Shown: positions 9,328 to 16,600 of the stretch, piece after piece
How the letters are laid out: each line of letters opens with the position of its first letter
How positions within the stretch are numbered: the stretch's first letter is position 1
Assembly: GCA_023443515.1 (NCBI GenBank)
Contig: JAEZUC010000147.1
Span: 1-64,000 of the forward strand
Direction: 5' to 3'
DNA from: Bacillota bacterium
Lineage (GTDB): Bacteria > Bacillota > Clostridia > Acetivibrionales > DSM-1351
DNA length: 64,000 nt
The notes under the pieces: model-generated
The model's input: the letters and a program-made list of their open reading frames with translations, nothing else
The model's database searches: none
What the model was told of the DNA's origin: nothing
Position numbers and translations under genes: made by a program

Positions 9328-10121
9328 TGCTAGATAAAAACAGCTCAAAATATCTTACCGATGAGGAAGCCGAAAATGCCATAATCGAAGTTGGAAAGAG
9401 AATGTATTTGAAAGGCTTTGTAGCTTCCAATGACGGTAATATAAGTATAAAGACAGGTGACAATGAAATTTGGACGACGCCCACAGGTGTTTCTAAAGGA
9501 TACATGACAAAGGAAATGCTGGTGAAAGTGGATATGAACGGCGAAGTAATATCCGGCAACACAAAGCCCTCATCAGAATTGAAAATGCACCTGCGGGTAT
9601 ATAGTGAAAATCCTGATGTAATAGCTGTTACTCATGCACATCCTCCGGTAGCAACTTCTTTTGCAATTGCGGGGATTGAGCTTGACAAGGCTATATTGCC
9701 TGAAGCAGTTGTCAATCTGGGAACTGTACCCATAGCCCCCTACGCTACCCCGGGCAGTCAGGCTGTTCCTGACTCAATAGCGCCCTATTGCAGGGGATAC
9801 AATGCGGTACTTCTTGCAAATCATGGAGCTGTAACCTGGGGCAAGGATGTATTTGAGGCCTACCATCGCCTTGAGTCGCTGGAGTATTATGCCACGGTAT
9901 TAATGTACACCGGAAATATAATCGGAAAAGCCAATGAACTTAGTTCCAAACAAATTTCACAGTTGGTTGAAATCCGCCGGAAGCTTGGAATTAATACAGG
10001 AGGTACTCCTAAAGGCAAGGACTTGAAATACAATACAGGTGATAGTCTACCTGATGAATCTCTAATCCGTGATATAGTTGAGCAGGTAACAAGTACTGTG
10101 CTAAAGAAGTATAAAAATTGA
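9327..10121 (+). CDS. Class II aldolase, probable 5-methylthioribulose-1-phosphate/5-deoxyribulose-1-phosphate aldolase
   Basis: This is a class II (zinc) sugar-phosphate aldolase of the fuculose/rhamnulose family. Visible are GNISIK near residue 37, the metal-binding histidines in THAHPPVATS, the following LPEAVVNLG region, and NHGAVTWGKD. In sequence alone it resembles L-fuculose-phosphate aldolase. Its overlap with mtnA and co-operon with mtnK point instead to cleavage of methylthioribulose 1-phosphate into DHAP and 2-(methylthio)acetaldehyde (DHAP shunt, Ald2), or of the 5-deoxyribose analogue. No mtnB-mtnC-mtnD genes follow, consistent with this shorter route. Substrate is inference. Confidence 0.82.
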   Translation: MLDKNSSKYLTDEEAENAIIEVGKRMYLKGFVASNDGNISIKTGDNEIWTTPTGVSKGYMTKEMLVKVDMNGEVISGNTKPSSELKMHLRVYSENPDVIAVTHAHPPVATSFAIAGIELDKAILPEAVVNLGTVPIAPYATPGSQAVPDSIAPYCRGYNAVLLANHGAVTWGKDVFEAYHRLESLEYYATVLMYTGNIIGKANELSSKQISQLVEIRRKLGINTGGTPKGKDLKYNTGDSLPDESLIRDIVEQVTSTVLKKYKN

Positions 10122-10161
10122 TTATATGGCGATTTTCTTACTTATTTTATAGAGGAAGATA

Positions 10162-10689
10162 ATGCGGGATAAAAAATTAATTTTAATAAGTTTAAAGTTT
10201 ATATTTTGGGGATTATTTATATTCTATTTGTTAGTTGTTGTTAATGTAATTGTCTTAAAGAATGGAAAAGCACTAATTATGGCTGAACTTTGCAGACAAA
10301 TACCTTTTTCTCAAAGAATAACTTCTATAAACTATATACCTTTTTTAAATACTATAATTCCATATTTAAAAGGTGAACCTTCTACTCGGATTGCAATGTT
10401 AAACCTATTAGGAAATACAGTTGCCTTTAGCCCTTTTGGCTTTTTCTTACCGTTACTATTCAGATTATGCAAGAGATTTAAAGCTACTATTTTAATATCT
10501 ATTGGTTTTAGCCTGCTTATTGAGCTGGTGCAATTTATATTTTGTTTAGGCTCTTGCGATATAGATGACATAATCTTAAATGTATTTGGTTCTCTTCTGG
10601 GATATGGAGTATACCATTTATTTAGAGGTTTATATTTTAAATACCCTATAAGTTGTCTATTAAATGGAAAAGGTTGTCAATGGATTTAA
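10162..10689 (+). CDS. VanZ-like family membrane protein
   Basis: This 175-residue protein has four hydrophobic segments (about residues 10-30, 78-100, 110-128 and 133-153). It also has the VanZ family pattern of NLLGNTVAFSPFGFFLPLLF, then IELVQFIF with a DIDDIILNVFG motif. VanZ confers low-level teicoplanin resistance in enterococci, but most VanZ-like proteins are of unknown function. It lies 40 nt downstream of the aldolase and begins the accessory stretch. GAGGAAG precedes the ATG. Confidence 0.85.
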   Translation: MRDKKLILISLKFIFWGLFIFYLLVVVNVIVLKNGKALIMAELCRQIPFSQRITSINYIPFLNTIIPYLKGEPSTRIAMLNLLGNTVAFSPFGFFLPLLFRLCKRFKATILISIGFSLLIELVQFIFCLGSCDIDDIILNVFGSLLGYGVYHLFRGLYFKYPISCLLNGKGCQWI

Positions 10690-10851
10690 AGGAGCATGGA
10701 TTATAGATAATCTGTCATTACAAGAAAAAGTAATCAATAGGGTTTCTTCACTTTGGATAAACGATGGTGGCAAGTAGAAAGTTGTATTTAATCAGGATTC
10801 AAAAGTATATTATAAATAACACGAATCAATTTTAGAAATAGGAGATTAAGC

Positions 10852-11397
10852 ATGACAAAACAAAAACACAGTGAAGCTAGAAAACTCTATGATAATATTT
10901 TAAAGTACAGCACTCATGAGATTGCTCAAAAAGTTGCTTATGGTACAAAGTTAACAACATCATCAATCAACTGTGAAAAATCAGAATGGGTAAAAAATGT
11001 TTCTTCTGAACTTGAGAAGCATTTTGAGGAAGATACAATAAAGAGAATACGGATGGGTTGTTACTGCAATGAAAATGGAAAATTAGACGACTCCAAAGTA
11101 TTCATTAAAAATGTATATAAATCCTCAAATACTATGGCAAATTTTGTTGATAAAATGAATGAGTACGGAGCAGGGTGGTATATAGAAGATGGATACTTAT
11201 TCACAAAATATTTTTCTTGCCCATGTCCTATGCTTGAAAGTGTTGATGTTTTAACTACAAAAACCTGGTGCTATTGCACGGTGGGATATAATAAACAAAT
11301 CTTTGAATATGCTTTTGACTGTGAAGTAGATATTGAATTATTAGAGAGCATTAAAACCGGAAGTAAGCAGTGCCTTATGAAGGTTATCATACAATAA
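10852..11397 (+). CDS. Cysteine-rich protein of unknown function
   Basis: I do not recognise this 181-residue soluble protein with certainty; it may belong to DUF6144. No signal peptide or membrane segment is visible. It contains repeated C-x-C patterns (GCYCN near residue 64, SCPCPM near residue 124, WCYCTVGY near residue 140) and a late Cys near 176. Clustered cysteines like these could bind metal or an iron-sulfur cluster. A good site (TAGGAGA) precedes ATG 10852. It stands alone with about 160 nt upstream and 96 nt downstream, among apparently acquired genes. Confidence 0.6.
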   Translation: MTKQKHSEARKLYDNILKYSTHEIAQKVAYGTKLTTSSINCEKSEWVKNVSSELEKHFEEDTIKRIRMGCYCNENGKLDDSKVFIKNVYKSSNTMANFVDKMNEYGAGWYIEDGYLFTKYFSCPCPMLESVDVLTTKTWCYCTVGYNKQIFEYAFDCEVDIELLESIKTGSKQCLMKVIIQ

Positions 11398-11493
11398 CAG
11401 AATAGAAACTGTTTAAAACTATATTTTAAATTTAGAATTAAATACTCCTCATTACAAAATCAATTTATAATATGTTTTAAGGAGTAGAGAATC

Positions 11494-11730
11494 ATGGTAA
11501 TACATAATATTGTAACAGACAGGCTTATCATAATCCCGATGACGTATTCAATGGTAAGTGCTGTTTTAAGAGGTAGCACGGAGGAATATGAAAAGCTGGG
11601 TGTTATATCTAATGGCAAGTGGCCCCTACCGGATACTATAGATATATTACATTTCACCAAAGATAAAATGAAAAAAAATGATGCTGATGGTTTTGATGTA
11701 TGGATGGTGGTAAAATATAATTTTGCTTAA
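11494..11730 (+). pseudogene. Truncated GNAT acetyltransferase (N-terminal fragment)
   Basis: The 78 residues begin IVTDRLIIIPMT, the typical first strand of RimJ/RimL-type N-acetyltransferases, and continue to DGFDVWMVVK, normally just before the acetyl-CoA-binding core. The frame then ends at TAA 11728-11730, so about 100 residues including the whole acetyl-CoA site are missing. No continuation is visible in the other frames downstream. TAAGGAG precedes the ATG, so the fragment could still be translated. It is most likely a decayed gene. Confidence 0.7.
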
Positions 11731-11787
11731 TATCTGAATGTTTGTAAAAAATTTTTAATTACCGATGTGAGACAATTCATTACTATA

Positions 11788-11823
11788 TAGCGAACACTAT
11801 TATTATTGATGAGAGAGTAAATA
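11788..11823 (+). repeat. 36-bp imperfect direct repeat, copy A
   Basis: Copy A starts TAGCGAACACTAT and ends GAGTAAATA. It matches copy B at 12588-12623 at 33 of 36 positions, exactly 800 bp away. It lies about 60 bp upstream of the P-loop kinase gene. A shared AATTCATTA lies a short distance upstream of both copies. Confidence 0.75.
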
Positions 11824-11884
11824 AAAAAGGGCTGAGAAAAGTTCTCTATAAATTTATAAATAGATAAGAATTGAAGGTGGTAGA

Positions 11885-12463
11885 TTGAACAGAGCTAGGA
11901 ATTGGACGGTTTTATTTATAGGTGGTGCTTCAGGTATGGGTAAATCAAGTGCTGCCTATGAACTTGCTCGTTTTTATAAAGTGAATGTCATGGAAGCGGA
12001 TGATATTTGCCAAGCCATTAAGGCAATGACAACGAAAGAGCTTCTTCCGGCAATTCATTATTGGAGTAGCGGTATAGACTGGATGGATATTGGTGTTAGC
12101 GGTAATGTAAAGTGGCTTATTGACGTAAGCAAAGAAATGATTCCCGGAATTAAGGCTATTGTTAACAACCACATTGAGGCTGATGTACCAGTCATTATTG
12201 AGGGCGATTTTGTACACCCTGAACTTACGGTATCTTTTGAAAATCCAAAGGTAAAATCTATATATATAAATGAGCCGGATAAAGACCAAATTTTGCAGAA
12301 TTATCTTGCCAGAGAGGGCGGCGAATTACAGCATTTCAGAGCCGATATCAGTATCGAGTATGGAGCTTGGTTAGTGGATACCTGCGAGAAATTAGGGATA
12401 AAAGTGGTTGAATCAAGGCCTTGGAATACTGTTGTAAATAGGATTATAGAAAGTACATTTTAG
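11885..12463 (+). CDS. P-loop NTPase/kinase, 2-phosphoglycerate-kinase-like
   Basis: This 192-residue protein opens with a Walker A motif, FIGGASGMGKSSAAYEL, after one beta strand. That layout is typical of small-molecule kinases such as the 2-phosphoglycerate kinase/zeta-toxin-like group. VPVIIEGDFVHPEL is a plausible substrate-binding strand, and NYLAREG may carry a lid arginine. The start is TTG 11885 with AGGTGG immediately upstream; no better ATG exists before the P-loop. It is flanked by the two copies of the 36-bp repeat. The substrate is unknown; resistance-type phosphotransfer is possible given the next gene. Confidence 0.7.
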   Translation: MNRARNWTVLFIGGASGMGKSSAAYELARFYKVNVMEADDICQAIKAMTTKELLPAIHYWSSGIDWMDIGVSGNVKWLIDVSKEMIPGIKAIVNNHIEADVPVIIEGDFVHPELTVSFENPKVKSIYINEPDKDQILQNYLAREGGELQHFRADISIEYGAWLVDTCEKLGIKVVESRPWNTVVNRIIESTF

Positions 12464-12587
12464 CATATAAAATTAGAAATATTTTTGAGAGAATAAAGTA
12501 ACTTGGTATGGTATGGATTATTATTGATGCAAAGAAACCACTTGTTATGAGGGGTTAATTCATTATTAATAATAATTTATGCCTCTG

Positions 12588-12623
12588 TAGCGGACACTAT
12601 GATTATTGATGAGGGAGTAAATA
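12588..12623 (+). repeat. 36-bp imperfect direct repeat, copy B
   Basis: Second copy, TAGCGGACACTATGATTATT through GAGTAAATA, with three differences from copy A. It lies immediately upstream of the adenylyltransferase gene and its GAGGGAG may serve as part of that gene's ribosome-binding region. Confidence 0.75.
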
Positions 12624-12632
12624 GGTGGAAAC

Positions 12633-13496
12633 ATGCGAACGGAACAGGAAATGTTTGATTTAATATTAAATGTTGCGAAAGCTGATGAACGTATCCGAGC
12701 AGTTTATATGAATGGTTCACGAGCGAATCCGAATATAAAAAAGGATAAATATCAGGATTATGATATTGTTTATGTTGTAACTGGAACTGAATCGTTCTTA
12801 ATAGACAAGAGTTGGATTTCGGTTTTCGGGGAAATCGCAATGGTGCAGGAACCTGATTCCAACGACTTTGGATGGGGACAAAATACGGACTATAGTCGTT
12901 CGTATTGTTGGTTAATGCTTTTCAAAGACGGTAACCGTATTGATTTACATATACAAATCAAAGATGTAATGCATGAAGAATACACAACAGACAGTTTAAC
13001 TGTACCGCTTTTGGACAAGGATAATATTTTACCACAAATACCTCCGGCAAATGATAAAGGTTATTGGATACGGGAACCTAACAAACCCGAATATGCTGCC
13101 TGCTGCAATGAATTTTGGTGGTGTCTTAACAATGTTGCAAAGGGCATTGTACGAGACCAATTTCCCTATGCTATGAGAATGTATAACGAAATAGTTCACA
13201 AAGAGCTTGACAGAATGATTGAATGGTATATCGGGACAAAAACAGAATTTTCTGTTTCGGTTGGAATGTGGGGGAAATATTTTAAAAAATATCTGCCTAC
13301 AGAGCTTTACCAGTTATATACAAAAACATATTCAAATTGTGAAATGCTTTGGACGGCAATCTTTGCAGCATGTGAACTTTTTCGCGACGTTGCTACTGAG
13401 GTTGGCAGACAATTCGGGTATTTATATAACCAAAGCGACGATGATAATATGATGAAATATTTGATTAAAATAAAATACCAAATCACCTATAATTGA
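12633..13496 (+). CDS. Aminoglycoside 6-adenylyltransferase-like protein (AadE/ANT(6) family)
   Basis: The 287-residue protein has the nucleotidyltransferase signature YMNGSRANPN followed by DYDIVYVV, where the two Asp bind metal, and a third carboxylate region at RIDLHIQ. The C-terminal helical half (FWWCLNNVAKGIVRDQFPYAM, written here across its motif) is that of streptomycin 6-adenylyltransferases. ANT(6) enzymes inactivate streptomycin with ATP. Chromosomal clostridial homologues are common, and actual resistance is unproven. ATG 12633 follows AGGTGG. It lies directly after repeat copy B. Confidence 0.85.
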   Translation: MRTEQEMFDLILNVAKADERIRAVYMNGSRANPNIKKDKYQDYDIVYVVTGTESFLIDKSWISVFGEIAMVQEPDSNDFGWGQNTDYSRSYCWLMLFKDGNRIDLHIQIKDVMHEEYTTDSLTVPLLDKDNILPQIPPANDKGYWIREPNKPEYAACCNEFWWCLNNVAKGIVRDQFPYAMRMYNEIVHKELDRMIEWYIGTKTEFSVSVGMWGKYFKKYLPTELYQLYTKTYSNCEMLWTAIFAACELFRDVATEVGRQFGYLYNQSDDDNMMKYLIKIKYQITYN

Positions 13497-13668
13497 TTGT
13501 ATATCAAATTATTACCATATTATCCCATTTATATGTATTATATAATAATTAGTAAATCATAATCCATGTTAATCCGATTTTAAGTTATTTGCATTTAAAA
13601 AGCCTCCTATGATATTTTGATTTTCTCATAGAAAGCTTAGTTTACAGAATTTATTTCAACAGTCTCTT

Positions 13669-14073
13669 TTATAAATCAGGTACTTCAGTGGTATATCTTG
13701 TATAATCTTGATGTACTGCTGGACACCCACAATAAAAGAAATAGTGGTAAACAATCTTATAACCTAAAAACTCTTCTTCTCGTGTTTGTTCTTTTCCACA
13801 ATAATTACATTTGTATATGTAATATTGTGTACGATTATAAGCTGTTTTAGTTCTCATTTCGGGACTGCTGTGTTGGCTACACATTGTTCCAGTCCATTCA
13901 GTTGTGGCTCCGATGTAGCTTTCGGATAAATTTGACCAATAAAGACTTAAATTAACTGATCCACAATAATCACAAACATGAAATGATTGTGCAGCCGCAG
14001 GGATCATTGAGCAGAAAATCATAGCAATACATAATGCCATTATACCGAGTTTTGGAAAAAGTCTTTTTTTCAT
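13669..14073 (-). CDS. Secreted cysteine-rich protein with two zinc-ribbon-like CxxC knuckles
   Basis: The 134-residue product starts with a signal peptide (MKKRLFPKLG, a hydrophobic core, then AAAQS with likely cleavage near residue 29). The mature part has CDYCGS and CNYCGKEQTREEEF, plus isolated Cys in GTMCSQH and FYCGCPAVH. Paired CxxC and His resemble a zinc ribbon, or disulfides outside the cell. AAGGAGG precedes the ATG on the minus strand. An inverted repeat overlaps its promoter, so it is probably regulated. I do not recognise the family. Confidence 0.7.
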   Translation of the reverse strand: MKKRLFPKLGIMALCIAMIFCSMIPAAAQSFHVCDYCGSVNLSLYWSNLSESYIGATTEWTGTMCSQHSSPEMRTKTAYNRTQYYIYKCNYCGKEQTREEEFLGYKIVYHYFFYCGCPAVHQDYTRYTTEVPDL

Positions 14074-14097
14074 ACTTTACCTCCTTGTTATTTTTAT

Positions 14098-14122
14098 TGT
14101 ATACATTTGACATATGTATACA
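14098..14122 (-). promoter_or_regulatory. Perfect inverted repeat operator over the promoter of the secreted zinc-ribbon gene
   Basis: TGTATACAT (14098-14106) and ATGTATACA (14114-14122) are perfect 9-bp arms around a 7-nt spacer. On the minus strand the dyad overlaps a likely -35 TTGTAT and -10 TACAAT spaced by 16 nt, so a bound dimer would block transcription. Confidence 0.6.
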
Positions 14123-14317
14123 AATATCCTTCTTTATACCATAAAAAGTATAAAATGACAGGTCTAACTTGTGCCCCTATAAGCATCAGCGATAGTAAAG
14201 AAGAAGCTTTAAAAACCAGTATTTGTTGGACAAGGCTTGTAAAAATGCATTAATTTATATATAGTGTATTTATTATGAAATATATGGAAAAAACAATGTA
14301 TTTACGAGGTAATATAT

Positions 14318-14596
14318 ATGAATGATAGGTTTTTTACATTAGAATCAAATATAACAAAAAGTGATTATAAAAAACTTCTTTACATGTTTGCCTTTAGGAA
14401 TACTAGGTTAATGGTTCAAGCTATTATTTTTATTGCAATAATATTAATAGTATCATTGTTGAATGGAAACCCCTTTGAACTTGGGCAAATTATTGTTTTC
14501 TTTGTTTTTTTCGCATGTGTGTCTAGAGGGATTGAAATGGGTAGCATACTTTTAAATAAATATATAAGAATCTCCGGCAATAAGTTGTGTTGCTGA
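14318..14596 (+). CDS. Small two-TM membrane protein, possibly truncated YcxB-like
   Basis: This 92-residue protein begins with a soluble segment (FFTLESNITKSDYKKLLYMF), then has two hydrophobic helices (about residues 33-48 and 55-72). It ends in a short charged tail with two cysteines. The N-terminal pattern before the paired helices resembles YcxB-like proteins, which usually continue for another 70 or more residues with a soluble domain; that part is absent. No strong ribosome site is obvious beyond GAGG at 14306-14309. It lies 24 nt before the methyltransferase gene. Confidence 0.5.
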   Translation: MNDRFFTLESNITKSDYKKLLYMFAFRNTRLMVQAIIFIAIILIVSLLNGNPFELGQIIVFFVFFACVSRGIEMGSILLNKYIRISGNKLCC

Positions 14597-14620
14597 ACCA
14601 ATTAAAAAGGAGGCTTAATA

Positions 14621-15274
14621 ATGAAAAAAATTGAAGACCATTTTAATGAAGAAGCGCCAAATCATGATGATCTGTTTGCTCGGAAAATGGGTATGACAGA
14701 GTTTTACGATGAGGTGGAACATCAGATAGAAAAGTGCACTAGGAAAAGTAATATTTTGGTACTGGGTTGCGGTACGGGACTTGAAATAGATCGAATAAAA
14801 AATGAAGCAAAAGTAACAGCTATTGACATTTCAGAAAAAATGTTAGTTGAGTTAAGAAAAAAGCAGTTACATAAGGACGTGATTTTAAATACCATATGTG
14901 GATCTTTACTAGAACTAGATTTTGGTATTCAAACATATGATTTAGTTTTAAGCTGTTATGTAATGCACCATTTTAATGAGGAACAGAAAATTAGCATCTA
15001 TTCTAAAATATATGGTTGCCTTACTGAAGTTGGAACATTTATAAATGGGGACATAATGGAAAAAAGTTATTTAGATGAACAAATTCGATTAAAAGATGCT
15101 GAACAAGTATATTCTCAAAGAGAGCTTCCATTTGCAAGTTTACATATTGATGTTCCTTTTTGTATTGAGCATGAAATGGAGGTATTAAGGAAGGCAGGCT
15201 TTTATAATACTGTATTAGAAAAGGAATGGAGCACTACAAAACTATATCGGTCAACTAAGAAAAGTTCTAGTTAG
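14621..15274 (+). CDS. Class I SAM-dependent methyltransferase
   Basis: The 217-residue protein has motif I ILVLGCGTGLEIDRI near residue 44, the acidic end of strand 2 in TAIDISEKML, and motif IV DLVLSCYVMHHF. A late substrate-lid region ends AGFYNTVLEKEW. This is a UbiE/TylF-like small-molecule methyltransferase fold, but the substrate cannot be read from sequence. AAGGAGG lies ahead of ATG 14621. It sits in the accessory region next to an ASCH protein. Confidence 0.82.
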   Translation: MKKIEDHFNEEAPNHDDLFARKMGMTEFYDEVEHQIEKCTRKSNILVLGCGTGLEIDRIKNEAKVTAIDISEKMLVELRKKQLHKDVILNTICGSLLELDFGIQTYDLVLSCYVMHHFNEEQKISIYSKIYGCLTEVGTFINGDIMEKSYLDEQIRLKDAEQVYSQRELPFASLHIDVPFCIEHEMEVLRKAGFYNTVLEKEWSTTKLYRSTKKSSS

Positions 15275-15336
15275 AGATTTTTATTCACCAAATTTCTTTC
15301 TTGTAAAATTTTTAAATTAGAGAAGGGTTAAATGTT

Positions 15337-15792
15337 ATGAATGAAATAGATATGTTTTGGGACAGGTTTTTGGAGAAAACAGGAAGAGACAGGAATACTA
15401 AATATTTGGAAGTTTTTCATTTTGAACTTACCGAATATTGGGCAAATGAATTATTGAAGTTGGTACTTGAAGGAACGAAACGAGCAACATCCAGCAGCTT
15501 GAAATACTTCAAAATAAAAGGCTTGAATTTGCCGAAAGCTGGGGACCTTAACATTGTAACAGATTGGAATGGAGTACCAAGATGTATAATAGAAACATCA
15601 ACTGTTACAATTATTCCCTTTAAAGACATGACTTATGATATATGTAAACGTGAAGGCGAAGATGAGTGTTTGGAAACATGGCAAAAAGGCCATATTTCTT
15701 TTTTTGAGAGAGAGGGAAAAGAATTAGGATACGAATTTGATAAAGAAATGTTAGTAGTATTTGAAGATTTTGAAGTCATTTATCGAGAATAG
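15337..15792 (+). CDS. ASCH domain protein
   Basis: The 151-residue protein matches the ASCH fold. An N-terminal helix (MFWDRFLEKTGRD) precedes GTKRATSSSL, the usual GxKxxT motif, then a PKAGDLNIVTDW strand and an EGEDECLETWQKGH helix. ASCH proteins are related to PUA domains. Some are RNA-binding, and others (YqfB type) are amidohydrolases acting on N4-acetylcytidine. Length and layout fit the group annotated as ASCH/RNA-binding. GAAGGG precedes ATG 15337. Confidence 0.85.
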   Translation: MNEIDMFWDRFLEKTGRDRNTKYLEVFHFELTEYWANELLKLVLEGTKRATSSSLKYFKIKGLNLPKAGDLNIVTDWNGVPRCIIETSTVTIIPFKDMTYDICKREGEDECLETWQKGHISFFEREGKELGYEFDKEMLVVFEDFEVIYRE

Positions 15793-15932
15793 TATTGATA
15801 AATTTGGTTAGTTTTTATTATTTTATGCATATTTGGTAAATGGAGTGAGTTTTTTTTATATCCGAGGAGTGCGTAACATTTTTATTATTGGCGAAAATTT
15901 ACAGTATATTAATTTTAAAGGAGCAAAAAAAC

Positions 15933-16431
15933 ATGGTAAAGATATTGAGCATGAATATTGATGAAAACATTTTAAAAAAACGATAGAATTAATGTTTTCA
16001 TAGACGGAGAGCCTGCAAACAAGGACAACCAGGTAAAAGTAATTCTTTCTCAGGCTTCCGACAGTCCAATTACTCCCTATACAACGTTTGGTGCATTAGG
16101 TAAAAAAATAATTGCATCCAGGGAGGAGAAGAGGTTTTTACTGAATATAAACTGTATCTTATATTTTTATTCCGAGGGCAATGAAGTAAAAATGGTTGCA
16201 GATAATAATTTAACGTATTTTGTGGGTCATACACTTCAGTTCTGGGAGAAAAAACTTTTGTCAGAGAGCTTTTTCCGATGTCACAAGGGATTTCTGGTAA
16301 ATATAAATAATGTAATAGAAATAGTTCCTTATTTTAATTCAACCGTAGCATTAAAGTTTAAGGATAACAAAAATATTATTCCTATAGGGAGAAAATATTT
16401 AAAGGAGTTCAAGGAGGCAATAAGCTGGTAA
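15933..16431 (+). pseudogene. LytTR DNA-binding regulator interrupted by a frameshift in an A7 run
   Basis: Starting at ATG 15933 (AAAGGAG upstream), the frame stops at 15984-15986 after 17 codons. The +1 frame entered at the A7 tract 15974-15980 is then open to TAA 16431. Removing one A joins MVKILSMNIDENILK to NDRINVFIDGEPANK and gives about 165 residues. The C-terminal 100 residues are a LytTR domain (EEKRFLLNINCILYFYSEGN, then FFRCHKGFLVNINNVIEIVP). There is no receiver domain. It could be a real pseudogene, a slippage-expressed protein or a sequencing error. It directly precedes the toxin-like cassette. Confidence 0.75.
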
Positions 16432-16449
16432 CCACCGGCTTATTTTTTT
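16422..16449 (+). terminator. Rho-independent terminator after the LytTR gene
   Basis: AAGCTGGT and ACCGGCTT (one G-T pair) form an 8-bp stem around AACC. A T7 tract follows at 16443-16449. It overlaps the LytTR stop and separates it from the coiled-coil operon. Confidence 0.75.
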
Positions 16450-16460
16450 ATTATTAAATT

Positions 16461-16496
16461 TTTGCACTTCATAACGCTAAATTTGCATTTCATCAT
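16461..16496 (+). promoter_or_regulatory. 21-bp-period direct repeat, candidate LytTR binding site
   Basis: TTTGCACTTCAT (16461-16472) and TTTGCATTTCAT (16482-16493) match at 11 of 12 bases, with a period of 21 bp (two helix turns). LytTR regulators such as AgrA and ComE bind short direct repeats with this spacing upstream of weak promoters. A possible -10 (TACTGT, 16529-16534) without a good -35 lies downstream. Confidence 0.55.
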
Positions 16497-16600
16497 TAAC
16501 TGTCATATATGTTTTAAGAAATCACAAATACTGTTTTTGTACCAGATGGTAAAACCCATAAAATCAGTACAAATATTCAAGTTAAAAGGAGGAATTTATT

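Noticed and set aside
10664..10777. 37-codon open frame overlapping the end of the VanZ-like gene
   Set aside because: No ribosome site, overlaps a well-supported gene, and no recognisable similarity. It is probably chance or a decayed remnant.
11731..11867. Possible C-terminal continuation of the truncated GNAT gene
   Set aside because: The frame after the stop meets TAG at 11788. Another frame is open to 11867, but its translation shows no acetyl-CoA-binding motif.
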